Assembly (NCBI GenBank): GCA_002431915.1
Contig: DJEP01000005.1
Coordinates: forward strand, 1 to 31,636
Length of the DNA: 31,636 nt
From: Lachnospiraceae bacterium UBA5895
GTDB lineage: Bacteria; Bacillota; Clostridia; Lachnospirales; Lachnospiraceae
Direction: 5' to 3'
The notes beneath the pieces were generated by a model that was given only the letters and a program-made list of their open reading frames with translations, searched no databases and had not been told where the DNA came from. Position numbers and translations under genes: made by a program. Below are positions 17,321 to 25,685 of this stretch, one piece after another (positions within the stretch are counted from its first letter, which is position 1; every line of letters begins with the position of its first letter).

Positions 17321-18733
17321 ATGTTTCGCAGAAATTTTCTGTTCGGGAAGGACGGAGGAACTGCCAATCTGATCGACGTGGGCAGTGACGATCTCTATCA
17401 GCCCGGAAAAGGCTACGGCTTTGTAACGGAGAAAAACAGAAGAGAACAGGAAATGTTGCAGATCCGGGAACTGAATTCGTCCTTTGAACCGATGTACTGG
17501 TACAAGGATCAGGATCTGACGTTCCTGAAGGAAGATGAGAACGGCTGCTATCTGGATTCCACGGAAGAAGTGGAATCCCTGGAGAGACAATCCGGAGAGA
17601 AAATGCCGGGTTCCCCCAGGCGGATCCCACTGATCTTCAAGGTGGATGTGCCAAGACAGGGAAATTATAAGATCACTCTGACCATCCGCTCGGAAGAGAA
17701 TATGGGAGAAGTACTGATCTTTACCGGAAGAAGACGCCTTGTTTATCGTGGAAAAGTGGGAGCCGGTGAGTTCACTTATACGATGGCAGTCAATGTCTGT
17801 GATATCGTACCGTCGGGACATTCCCAGATTTTTGCGGATAAGACGGTGGATATTGCAGTGCTGGCAGACCAACCCAGGATCAGCGCCCTTACGGTGGAAG
17901 AGATGAATTGTCCTACGGTATATCTGGCAGGAGATTCCACAGTGACGGACCAGCCCGGAGACTATCCTTATTATCCCGGCACATGCTACTGCGGCTGGGG
18001 ACAGATGCTTCCCGCGTATCTGGATGCTAAACTTGCCGTATCGAACCATTCCCACTCGGGACTGACTACCGATACATTCCGCAAGGAAGGACATTATGCG
18101 GTGATCGACCAGTACAGCAGACCGGGTGATTACGTATTTTTTCAGTTCGGTCACAATGACCAGAAGCTTCCGGAATTGCAGGCGAAGGGCGGCTATCAGG
18201 CAAACCTGCACCGTTATATCAAGGAGAATCAGGCAAAGGGAGTCTGTCCGGTACTGGTGACACCTATTGCAAGAAATACATGGAGACTGCGTGATCAGAC
18301 TTATCTGGATCTGCTGGAAGAATTCGCAGATGTGTGCCTGGAACTGGGAGCACAGTACCATATTCCCGTGCTGGATCTTCATGCCCACAGCAAGGAATAT
18401 GTGCTGGAGAAGGGATTACAGGATGCCAAACCCATCTTTTTCCCGGGAGATTATACCCATACCAATGATTTCGGCGCTTACAAAATGGCAGGGTATGTGG
18501 CAGAAGAGATCCGGGAGAAATGTACGGGACATTCTGAGAGAGCTTATGCTTATCTGGCTGAGTGCGTGACAGAAGGCTTTGGTGCATGGGAGTCTGTGGG
18601 ACAAATAAAAGTGCCGAAGAAGCCGGAGATCTACAAAGACATTCCGGACCCTGCGGGAGATCAGGTGCTGTTGTCCGAGGCGGAGCAGCTTGAGCGTGTG
18701 GTCAGGCTGTGCCTGAAGGAAGAGCTTCTGTAA
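17321..18733 (+). CDS. Rhamnogalacturonan acetylesterase-like SGNH hydrolase (CE12, RhgT/YesT type)
   Basis: Predicted to remove acetyl groups from galacturonic acid residues of imported rhamnogalacturonan oligomers. It has 470 residues. An N-terminal beta-rich extension (about 1-195) precedes the SGNH domain, which has GDST with nucleophile Ser206, GHND with Asn279, and DYTHTND with Asp377 and His380. No signal peptide is visible, so it acts in the cytoplasm, unlike secreted CE12 enzymes. The ATG directly abuts the GH105 stop codon, and its ribosome binding site (AAGGATGG) lies inside that gene. The extra N-terminal domain could be a carbohydrate-binding module. Confidence 0.9.
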   Translation: MFRRNFLFGKDGGTANLIDVGSDDLYQPGKGYGFVTEKNRREQEMLQIRELNSSFEPMYWYKDQDLTFLKEDENGCYLDSTEEVESLERQSGEKMPGSPRRIPLIFKVDVPRQGNYKITLTIRSEENMGEVLIFTGRRRLVYRGKVGAGEFTYTMAVNVCDIVPSGHSQIFADKTVDIAVLADQPRISALTVEEMNCPTVYLAGDSTVTDQPGDYPYYPGTCYCGWGQMLPAYLDAKLAVSNHSHSGLTTDTFRKEGHYAVIDQYSRPGDYVFFQFGHNDQKLPELQAKGGYQANLHRYIKENQAKGVCPVLVTPIARNTWRLRDQTYLDLLEEFADVCLELGAQYHIPVLDLHAHSKEYVLEKGLQDAKPIFFPGDYTHTNDFGAYKMAGYVAEEIREKCTGHSERAYAYLAECVTEGFGAWESVGQIKVPKKPEIYKDIPDPAGDQVLLSEAEQLERVVRLCLKEELL

Positions 18734-18881
18734 CGGGAACTGCAGATCCCGGAGCGCCGGGACGAACAGCAATGAAATGGCAGGGAGAGACCGGAAAAGT
18801 AAGAAAATAAGAACGAGCAAGAATTAAGTGAGAATAAGTCAGAAAAGTTAGAATAAGTAAGAATATGAGGAGGAACTCAGA
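18734..18881 (+). other. Intercistronic spacer with a hairpin and a purine-rich tract
   Basis: TCCCGG at 18747-18752 and CCGGGA at 18757-18762 form a perfect stem with an AGCG loop, without a T-run. From about 18780 to 18870 the sequence is almost all A and G with TAAG units repeated (GAATAAG-like, spaced irregularly), which stays unstructured. It ends in AGGAGG eight bases before the GH112 start. This arrangement suggests an mRNA stability element and an accessible ribosome loading tract rather than an operon break. Confidence 0.5.
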
Positions 18882-21032
18882 ATGGGAAAAGGTGGTTTTA
18901 CATTACCGGGAGAATCGGGATATGAGGAACTGACCTTGAAGATGGCGGAAAAGTGGGGCGCGGATGTGATTCGTGACAGTGATGGCACGGTGCTTTCCGA
19001 TGAGATCACCCACGCCGGCTACGGCATTTATTCCACCATCTGTATTATCAGAGATCATAATGCCTGGGCAAAGGAGAATCAGGACAAATTACAGCAGACT
19101 TTCCTGTGTACGCCTCCTCAGGTAGCAGAGTCAGATACCGTGACCATCGGACTGATGGACAGCTTTTTTGCGGAGCAGTTCAGTATCAATGACAGTGCGG
19201 AAGCTTTTGCTTATTGGGAAGTCTATGACAGAACCAATAACGTTAAGATCGACAATGCAAACTGGAGCTATGACAAAGAGAAGGGAAGCGTGACATTATC
19301 CGGCATCACCCCCTTCCACAAATATACGGCGAGCTTCTTAGCCTATCGTATCTGGGAAGAAATCTCCATGTACAATCATACCACGAACCATTGGGATAAG
19401 GAGCATCTGATGCAGATCGACCCCAGATACCCCGAGACCCAGGAGTATCTGCTTAGCTGGATGAAGAACTGGTGTGAGACCCATCCGGATACCACGGTGG
19501 TACGTTTCACCTCCATGTTCTATAATTTCGTATGGATCTGGGGAAGCAGTGAAAGGAACCGGAATCTGTTCTCAGACTGGGGGTCTTATGATTTCACCGT
19601 CAGTGTTCCGGCACTGCAGGAATTCGAGAAACAATACGGTTACCGCATGACGGCGGAAGATTTTATCAATAAAGGACAGCTGCACGTGACCCATATGCCC
19701 GGCAATGCGAAAAAAGCGGACTGGATGGCATTTATCAATGATTTCGTCATTTCTTTTGGTAAGAAACTGATCGATATGGTACATTCTTACGGTAAAAAGG
19801 CATATGTCTTCTATGATGACAGCTGGGTAGGCGTGGAGCCTTACAACGGAAGATTTAAAGAGTTTGGCTTCGACGGACTGATCAAATGTGTATTCTCCGG
19901 TTACGAAGCAAGACTGTGTGCGGGCGTGGATGTGCCTATACATGAACTGCGTCTGCATCCGTACCTGTTCCCTGTGGGACTGGGTGGTGCACCGACCTTC
20001 ATGGAGGGCGGTAATCCGGCACTGGATGCGAAAAAATACTGGAACAGCGTCAGACGTGCCCTGCTGCGCGCGAAGATCGACAGGATCGGTCTCGGCGGAT
20101 ATCTCCATCTGGTAGAGGATTTCCCGGACTTCTGTGACTATATTGAAAAAGTGGCAGACGAGTTCCGGCTGATCCGCAGTTTCCACGATGCGGGAGAGCC
20201 TTATCGGATCAAGACCCGTGTGGCAGTGCTGCATTACTGGGGGGCTTTACGTTCCTGGACCTTGTCCGGACATTTCCACGAGACCTATATGCACGATCTG
20301 ATCCACATTAACGAAGCCTTGTCCGGACTTCCTGTGGATGTGAAATTCATCTCCTTCGAAGATGTGAAAAACGGTATACTGAAGGATGTAGATGTTGTGA
20401 TCAATGCAGGCAGAGCCGGAAGTGCATGGAGTGGCGGAGATGCCTGGAAGGATGAGGAACTTGTCACCGTACTTACAAAGTGGGTACACGAGGGCGGCTG
20501 TTTCATCGGTGTCAACGAACCTTCCGCAGTGGAAGGCTATGATACGTATTTCCGCATGGCACATGTGCTGGGAATCGACGAGGATACCGGTGCAAGAGTA
20601 TGCCATGGCAGGTGGGCGTTCGAGGCAGCGGATCCGGAGGGGCTGATCCCTGAGGGTGCAGGCGTGGAAGCAAAGGAGAACCGGTATCTGACAGATGGCA
20701 GGGCACAGGTACTTTTAGCAGACGGCGAGAAGCCGTTGGTGACCGTGAACCGTTTTGGCAAGGGAATGGGAATCTACTTATCCTCTTTCCAGGTGAACCT
20801 GTGGAACACCAGAATGCTGTACCAGCTGATCCGCTATGCGGGCGGAGAAGGCATTTCCGGCAATTATATGACGGATAACCTGTATACGGAGTGCGCTTAT
20901 TATCCGGAGAGCAGAAAACTGGTAGTCATCAACAACAGCGACACCGGGCAGACCACCACGATCCCTACGCAGGCCGGGGCATGCACGGTAACCATCGCGC
21001 CTTACGATACGACTTTTGTAGAAATTGGATAG
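18882..21032 (+). CDS. GH112 phosphorylase, probably D-galactosyl-beta-1,4-L-rhamnose phosphorylase
   Basis: Cytoplasmic phosphorylase of 716 residues, full length for GH112. The family uses phosphate to split a beta-galactosyl disaccharide into galactose 1-phosphate and the acceptor sugar. The known activities are on galacto-/lacto-N-biose (GnpA type) and on galactosyl-rhamnose. Visible motifs are EEISMYNHTTNHWDKEH near residue 165, FYDDSWVGVEP near 310, and RIGLGGYLHL near 405. The second Asp of DDSW is residue 313, which from memory matches the general acid of the Bifidobacterium longum enzyme. Lying between CE12 and GH28 genes, it most likely acts on Gal-Rha from rhamnogalacturonan-I rather than on mucin or milk sugars. 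Family confidence is high; the acceptor is inferred from context. Confidence 0.9.
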   Translation: MGKGGFTLPGESGYEELTLKMAEKWGADVIRDSDGTVLSDEITHAGYGIYSTICIIRDHNAWAKENQDKLQQTFLCTPPQVAESDTVTIGLMDSFFAEQFSINDSAEAFAYWEVYDRTNNVKIDNANWSYDKEKGSVTLSGITPFHKYTASFLAYRIWEEISMYNHTTNHWDKEHLMQIDPRYPETQEYLLSWMKNWCETHPDTTVVRFTSMFYNFVWIWGSSERNRNLFSDWGSYDFTVSVPALQEFEKQYGYRMTAEDFINKGQLHVTHMPGNAKKADWMAFINDFVISFGKKLIDMVHSYGKKAYVFYDDSWVGVEPYNGRFKEFGFDGLIKCVFSGYEARLCAGVDVPIHELRLHPYLFPVGLGGAPTFMEGGNPALDAKKYWNSVRRALLRAKIDRIGLGGYLHLVEDFPDFCDYIEKVADEFRLIRSFHDAGEPYRIKTRVAVLHYWGALRSWTLSGHFHETYMHDLIHINEALSGLPVDVKFISFEDVKNGILKDVDVVINAGRAGSAWSGGDAWKDEELVTVLTKWVHEGGCFIGVNEPSAVEGYDTYFRMAHVLGIDEDTGARVCHGRWAFEAADPEGLIPEGAGVEAKENRYLTDGRAQVLLADGEKPLVTVNRFGKGMGIYLSSFQVNLWNTRMLYQLIRYAGGEGISGNYMTDNLYTECAYYPESRKLVVINNSDTGQTTTIPTQAGACTVTIAPYDTTFVEIG

Positions 21033-21049
21033 TAACGGGCAGAGACCAA

Positions 21050-21066
21050 AATCCGGTGTTCGGATT
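21050..21066 (+). other. Small intercistronic hairpin
   Basis: AATCCG (21050-21055) and CGGATT (21061-21066) form a perfect 6-bp stem with a 5-base loop in the 63-bp gap between the GH112 and GH28 genes. It lacks a T-run. It is a possible processing or stability element. Confidence 0.4.
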
Positions 21067-21095
21067 CTGAGGAACGGAACGCAAAGGAGCTTGAA

Positions 21096-22406
21096 ATGGA
21101 TAGTGAAAAAATAAGACCTACAGAATATTTTCCCGATGGAACCCCAATCGATGGCTGGTTCTATGAGACGAAGATTCCGGAGCTGTCAGAGCTTGGGAAA
21201 CAGTATGTTCTGACGGAATACAGCATCTGGGACGATGGGAGGATCTATACCAAAGAGATCCAGAAAGTCATTGATCTGGCGGCAGAGGAAGGCGGCGGTG
21301 TCCTGGTGGTACCGCCCGGAACCTATCTGACGGGATCGATTTATTTCAAACAGGGAGTGAACCTCTATGTTTCCGCCGGAGCAACCTTAAAGGGCAGCAA
21401 CGATATCTCGGATTATGATCTGTGTGAGACCCGGATTGAGGGAGAGACCTGCCTTTACTATGCGGCACTGATCAATGCGGACGGGGTGGACGGTTTCACC
21501 ATGTGCGGACCGGGTACCATCGACGGTAACGGTCTTAAGGCATGGAGAGCCTGCTGGCTTCGCTGGAAATGGGGAGGCGGCGGTAACAAGGAAGAACAAA
21601 GACCCCGCCTTGTCTATCTGTCGAATTGCAAAAATGTATTGATTGCAGACCTGCGGTTGCAGAATTCCCATTTCTGGACCACACATATTTATAAATGCGA
21701 TCATGTAAAATACATAAACTGTCAGATCTATTCCCCGGCAGGACCGGTGCCCGCACCCAGTACGGATGCTATCGACATCGATGTCTGTACGGATGTGTTG
21801 GTGAAGGGCTGCTACATGGAGGTCAATGATGATTCTGTAGTATTAAAAGGCGGCAAGGGTCCCTGGGCGGACAGCCAGCCGGAGAACGGCACCAACGAAC
21901 GGATTCTGGTGGAGGACTGTGTTTACGGTTTCTGTCACGGGTGCCTCACCTGTGGTTCGGAATCGGTACATAACCGGAATATCCTCATGCGCAGGATCAA
22001 GATCAAAGGTGCAGCGAGACTGTTGTGGCTGAAAATGCGTCCGGACACCCCACAGAACTATGAATACATTACCGTGGAGCAGATCGAGGGCAGAGTCAAA
22101 GAATTTTTGAAGATTTATCCCTGGACACAGTTTTTTGATCTGAAGGATCGCAAGGACAGACCACTGTCCTATGCCGATCATATCACCATGAGAGACTGTG
22201 ATTGTGTCTGTGATACGTTTTTTGATGTGATCGCGGATGAAGAGCAGTATCTTCTGACGAATTTTACCCTGAGAGATCTGCGGATCAAGGCAAGAGTGGA
22301 TAATTTTTCGGAAGATAAATTGAGAAGTGTAGTATATGAGGACGTACAGGTGGAAGAGAGCACGGAGCCTGCGGAGAGCTGGCATGAAGTGAAGGGCTTC
22401 CAGTGA
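21096..22406 (+). CDS. GH28 polygalacturonase-family glycosidase
   Basis: Right-handed beta-helix enzyme of 436 residues, inverting, acting on galacturonic acid or rhamnose bonds of pectin. GH28 landmarks are present: NSHFWT, then STDAIDID with Asp224, NDDS with Asp245 and Asp246 (catalytic Asp set), CHG with His281, and a RIKIKG segment for substrate binding. No signal peptide is present, so it trims imported oligosaccharides, probably as an exo-enzyme on rhamnogalacturonan. AAGGAG precedes the ATG. It sits 63 bp after the GH112 gene and 56 bp before the GH51 gene in the same apparent operon. Whether it releases galacturonate or rhamnose cannot be decided from sequence alone. Confidence 0.92.
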   Translation: MDSEKIRPTEYFPDGTPIDGWFYETKIPELSELGKQYVLTEYSIWDDGRIYTKEIQKVIDLAAEEGGGVLVVPPGTYLTGSIYFKQGVNLYVSAGATLKGSNDISDYDLCETRIEGETCLYYAALINADGVDGFTMCGPGTIDGNGLKAWRACWLRWKWGGGGNKEEQRPRLVYLSNCKNVLIADLRLQNSHFWTTHIYKCDHVKYINCQIYSPAGPVPAPSTDAIDIDVCTDVLVKGCYMEVNDDSVVLKGGKGPWADSQPENGTNERILVEDCVYGFCHGCLTCGSESVHNRNILMRRIKIKGAARLLWLKMRPDTPQNYEYITVEQIEGRVKEFLKIYPWTQFFDLKDRKDRPLSYADHITMRDCDCVCDTFFDVIADEEQYLLTNFTLRDLRIKARVDNFSEDKLRSVVYEDVQVEESTEPAESWHEVKGFQ

Positions 22407-22462
22407 CATATTTTACGGAAAAAGTCACAGCGGCATCAGCGTAGACCGTGGAAAGGATCAAT

Positions 22463-23971
22463 ATGGCAAAGCTGTATATCAATGAAAAAAATAAGAAGGG
22501 ACATATCAATCCCGAGCTTTACGGAAATTTTTCCGAGCATCTGGGCAGATGTATCTATGAAGGACTGTATGTGGGAGAGGATTCCGAGATTCCCAATACC
22601 AACGGTATGCGTAACGATGTAGTGGCAGCGCTTAAGGAGATGAAACTTCCGGTGCTGCGCTGGCCCGGTGGATGTTTTGCGGACGAATATCACTGGAAGG
22701 ACGGTATTGGACCGAAGGAGAACCGCAAGAAGATGGTCAACACCCACTGGGGTGGAGTGACCGAGGACAACAGCTTCGGTACCCATGAGTTCTTCGAACT
22801 GTGTGAGCAGATCGGCTGTAAGACTTATATCAACGGCAATGTGGGCAGCGGCACAGTACAGGAGATGTCCGAGTGGGTAGAGTATATGACCTTTGACGGA
22901 GTCTCCCCCATGGCAGACCTGCGCCGGGAAAACGGCAGAGAGAAAGCCTGGAAGGTGGATTATTTCGGTGTAGGCAACGAGAACTGGGGATGCGGCGGCA
23001 ATATGTCTCCGTCCTATTATGGCAATCTGTACCGCAGATACCAGACCTATGTGAGAAATTATGATCAGAAGCATCCTATTTTCAAGATATGCTGCGGACC
23101 CAACGCCGGAGATACCTACTGGACGGAAGAGGTATTAAAGACCTGTTTTGAGAATGCTCCGGAATGGCTGCATGGTTTTATGGACGGGCTTTCCCTGCAT
23201 TATTATACCCTGCCGGAGGATGACTGGTCTCACAAGGGAAGTGCACTGGATTTCGATGATGCTGCATGGTACAAGACTCTGGCAAAGGCATTTAAGCTGG
23301 ATGAACTTATCAGAAAACACTCCACAATCATGGACAAATACGATCCAGAGAAGAAGATCGGTCTGATCTGTGACGAGTGGGGCACCTGGTATGATGTGGA
23401 GCCCGGCACGAATCCCGGATTTTTATACCAGCAGAGCACCATGCGTGATGCACTGGTAGCGGGACTTACCTTAAATATTTTCAACAAGCACTGTGACCGT
23501 GTAAAGATGGCAAATATCGCACAGCTAATCAATGTATTGCAGGCTGTGATCCTGACCGAAGGTGCGAAGATGCTGCGTACCCCCACTTATCATGTATTCC
23601 ATATGTACAAATACCATCAGGATGCGGATCTGGTGGAGAGCTATATCGACGGTGTGGAGCAGATCGGTGAGGACGAGAAGTACAAGGTTCCCAATTTACA
23701 GGAATCTGCTTCCGTGGACAAGGACGGCGTGGTCACTATCACCCTGAACAATCTGTCCATCGATCAGGCGGAAGAGATGGAGATCGCCTTCACAGAGTGT
23801 GATCCAAAGCAGGTAACGGCAGCCATCCTTACCAATGACATGCATGCTTATAATACTTTCGATGATCCCGATAAGGTACACGAGGAAGTATTTACAGATT
23901 ATAAGATCGCGGACGGAAAGATCGCATTTACCATGCCGGCGTGCAGCGTGGTAATGTTCCGGGTGAAATAA
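22463..23971 (+). CDS. GH51 alpha-L-arabinofuranosidase
   Basis: Retaining arabinofuranosidase of 502 residues, full length for intracellular GH51. The TIM barrel carries GNENWGCGG with acid/base Glu173 and CDEWGTWYD with nucleophile Glu305. The start NINPELYGNFSEHLGR-type region (near residue 18) and the PVLRWPGGCFADEYHW motif are diagnostic. A C-terminal beta-sandwich completes it. It has no signal peptide and should remove arabinose branches from imported pectic oligosaccharides. ATG 22463, preceded by GAAAGGATCAAT, is preferred over an in-frame GTG at 22448. Its TAA shares a base with the ATG of the DUF6171 gene. Confidence 0.96.
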   Translation: MAKLYINEKNKKGHINPELYGNFSEHLGRCIYEGLYVGEDSEIPNTNGMRNDVVAALKEMKLPVLRWPGGCFADEYHWKDGIGPKENRKKMVNTHWGGVTEDNSFGTHEFFELCEQIGCKTYINGNVGSGTVQEMSEWVEYMTFDGVSPMADLRRENGREKAWKVDYFGVGNENWGCGGNMSPSYYGNLYRRYQTYVRNYDQKHPIFKICCGPNAGDTYWTEEVLKTCFENAPEWLHGFMDGLSLHYYTLPEDDWSHKGSALDFDDAAWYKTLAKAFKLDELIRKHSTIMDKYDPEKKIGLICDEWGTWYDVEPGTNPGFLYQQSTMRDALVAGLTLNIFNKHCDRVKMANIAQLINVLQAVILTEGAKMLRTPTYHVFHMYKYHQDADLVESYIDGVEQIGEDEKYKVPNLQESASVDKDGVVTITLNNLSIDQAEEMEIAFTECDPKQVTAAILTNDMHAYNTFDDPDKVHEEVFTDYKIADGKIAFTMPACSVVMFRVK

Positions 23972-24246
23972 TGCCGGACGAAGAAGTAAAAGAAGTAAGA
24001 CAGAAATATCCCTGTAGGAAATGTCTGCTGCGGGAGATGGATCAGAATGCCTATATGGAGAATCTGTATGCCTACATCGCAAGGCTAGAGCCGGAGATCA
24101 AGGCAGATGATGGCGTCTATGAAAAGCGGCTCGCCGTATGCAAAGGCTGTAATTACCTGAATGAAGGAATGTGCGGAGCCTGTGGGTGTTTTGTGGAACT
24201 CAGGGCTGTAATCGCGAAAAATGTATGTCCCTACCAGAAATGGTAG
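23971..24246 (+). CDS. Small cysteine-rich DUF6171-type protein
   Basis: Protein of 91 residues with a zinc-ribbon-like cysteine set: CRKC at 15-18, CKGC at 57-60, Cys68, Cys71, Cys73 and a final Cys86. The pattern matches the family I know as DUF6171, common in Lachnospiraceae and without known function. Metal binding is likely from the cysteine spacing. The start overlaps the GH51 stop (TAATG), which implies translational coupling and makes it the last gene of the pectin operon. An in-frame ATG at 23941 would lie inside the GH51 gene and is rejected. Its stop codon lies inside the terminator stem at 24226-24258. I cannot assign a function. Confidence 0.85.
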   Translation: MPDEEVKEVRQKYPCRKCLLREMDQNAYMENLYAYIARLEPEIKADDGVYEKRLAVCKGCNYLNEGMCGACGCFVELRAVIAKNVCPYQKW

Positions 24247-24258
24247 GGACACTTTTTT
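24226..24258 (+). terminator. Strong intrinsic terminator of the pectin operon
   Basis: TGTCCCTACCA (24226-24236) and TGGTAGGGACA (24241-24251) form a perfect 11-bp stem with a GAAA loop, followed by C and six T (24253-24258). It overlaps the end of the DUF6171 gene, whose stop codon is in the right arm. Confidence 0.95.
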
Positions 24259-24428
24259 GCCTTATTCGTAAGGAGAGTGGACTTTTCCTCTGTGATGGCA
24301 GAGAGTACGGCAACGGCTACGGGTTCTTACGCCTGAATCTGGCATGCAGACGGGAAGTGGTCAGAGAAGGAATGGAGCGCCTGAAGAAGAGTATTGTCAC
24401 TTACCTGGAGCAGAATGGTGGCAAGTAG
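24255..24428 (+). pseudogene. C-terminal remnant of a MalY/PatB-type PLP aminotransferase
   Basis: About 57 codons directly after the terminator read as the very end of a class I/II aminotransferase of the cystathionine beta-lyase (MalY/PatB) type. The visible pieces are ESGLFLCDGREYG, GYGFLRLNLACRREVVREGMERL and the final helix to a TAG at 24426. In intact proteins this corresponds to the LxDGxxFG..GFxRxNxACPR region at the end of a protein of about 390 residues. The PLP-lysine and nearly all of the enzyme are absent. The frame continues upstream only through shadow sequence of the DUF6171 gene. It is a decayed or deletion-truncated gene with no own ribosome binding site and presumably not functional. 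Confidence 0.72.
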
Positions 24429-24494
24429 GATATGTGATATGTAAACTTTGCACGTAAGATTTTAAGGGAAATAATGCAAATCAAGTGAAAAATA

Positions 24495-24503
24495 TGTTAT
24501 ACT
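24495..24503 (+). promoter_or_regulatory. Extended -10 promoter of the diguanylate cyclase operon
   Basis: TGT followed by TATACT (24498-24503) gives an extended -10 element. No good TTGACA box is seen 17 bp upstream, which an extended -10 can compensate. It lies about 60 bp before the ATG at 24561, after the pseudogene. Confidence 0.55.
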
Positions 24504-24560
24504 ATATCTATTGTGCACTAAGCACAGAGAGAACAAATGATAGAAATATAGGATATTACA

Positions 24561-25685
24561 ATGGAAAATTATCAGGAACAGTATAAACAGGAATTACATC
24601 AGCAGGAGATCAACTCGAACTTACGGACGTTGAAGGGATTTTTCTGGATCTTTGTGACCATTCTGGTACTTTGGCTGCTGACGCTTATGCGGATCTTTAT
24701 CGTGGATGCCGGAATCTTTACCATGGCGGTGGGATTGTCCGTGGTCATAGGAATTCCTGTTTTGTACATTTATAAAAAAGTGGATTTGTCGAAGCACTGG
24801 GTAAAATATGTGTTTCTGACACTGATCTGCGTGATTTCTGCGATTTTTGCCGCCTTTTTGTCTTTCCATGCGGTGTTTATTTATGTATTGCCGCTGCTTT
24901 TGGCAGTACAGTATCGGGAGAGGCTGACGCTTTGGATCACTTATGTCGTGAATGATGTGACCATGGTTATCAGTATGGTGGCGGGATTCTATCATGGAAT
25001 CTGTGATCTGAATCTGCTCCTTGGAAGCAATCACACCAGGGACTGGTATCTGGAACAGTGGATGGCAGGGACGTTACGGTTTGGTCTTGAGCCGGATCCG
25101 GTGTTCGTGATCCTGTTCTACGGCGCGCTGCCCCGGGCAGTGATCCTTCTGATGTTCACAATCATTCTGCGCTATATCAGTATCAGCGGGCAGGAGGATG
25201 CACAGCGGATCGCCGATCTGACTTACCGTAAGGAGACAGATCTGGGAACCCACGTATATAATAAGAATAAATACGAGGAAATGATCGACACCTATTACCC
25301 GGAAATACGCAGAATTGCGGCGATCTTCTGGGATGTGAACAATTTAAAATATGTTAACGACAGATACGGTCACGCCGCCGGTGATGTGCTGATCCAGACG
25401 TTGTCCTTCGCATTGTATGAACTGTCTACGGACAGACGGAAAGTCTATCGTGTGGGCGGAGATGAATTCGTCATGATCATTGAGAATCCGGTGGAGACGG
25501 AGATCGAGTCTATGGTGGAGTCTGTGAAGGCAGCTCTGTTAGAGAAAGACGGTCAGGGCGAGATGCCGATCTCCAGCGCTGTGGGCTGGGCGGAAGGCTG
25601 CGGCGTGGATATCCGCAAGATTGTCAATGAGGCGGATACGAAGATGTATGAGAATAAAAAACGTGGAAAGGAAGGCAGAGAATAG
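24561..25685 (+). CDS. Membrane-anchored diguanylate cyclase (GGDEF domain)
   Basis: Predicted to make cyclic di-GMP from two GTP. It has 374 residues. Residues about 27-210 hold six hydrophobic segments forming a membrane sensor with no recognised domain. The C-terminal GGDEF domain (about 225-370) has the intact signature Gly299-Phe303 and the NNLKYVNDRYGHAAGD region. The usual RxxD inhibitory site five residues before the signature is absent (TDRR instead), so product feedback may be missing. The ribosome binding site is weak. The stop codon abuts the start of the oxidoreductase gene, so the two are probably cotranscribed. Its input signal is unknown. Confidence 0.93.
   Translation: MENYQEQYKQELHQQEINSNLRTLKGFFWIFVTILVLWLLTLMRIFIVDAGIFTMAVGLSVVIGIPVLYIYKKVDLSKHWVKYVFLTLICVISAIFAAFLSFHAVFIYVLPLLLAVQYRERLTLWITYVVNDVTMVISMVAGFYHGICDLNLLLGSNHTRDWYLEQWMAGTLRFGLEPDPVFVILFYGALPRAVILLMFTIILRYISISGQEDAQRIADLTYRKETDLGTHVYNKNKYEEMIDTYYPEIRRIAAIFWDVNNLKYVNDRYGHAAGDVLIQTLSFALYELSTDRRKVYRVGGDEFVMIIENPVETEIESMVESVKAALLEKDGQGEMPISSAVGWAEGCGVDIRKIVNEADTKMYENKKRGKEGRE

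Noticed and set aside
17315..18388. Open frame of 357 codons opposite the CE12 gene
   Set aside because: It is antisense to a gene with complete catalytic motifs; the translation shows no domain and low-quality composition.
18780..18870. TAAG-rich tract as a CRISPR or tandem repeat array
   Set aside because: Units are degenerate and unevenly spaced; there are no conserved repeat-spacer features.
18882..21032. Assignment of GH112 as a lacto-N-biose/galacto-N-biose phosphorylase for host glycans
   Set aside because: Family motifs fit both types, but no N-acetylhexosamine genes (NahK, GalNAc/GlcNAc handling) are present while five pectin genes are. Kept only as the alternative.
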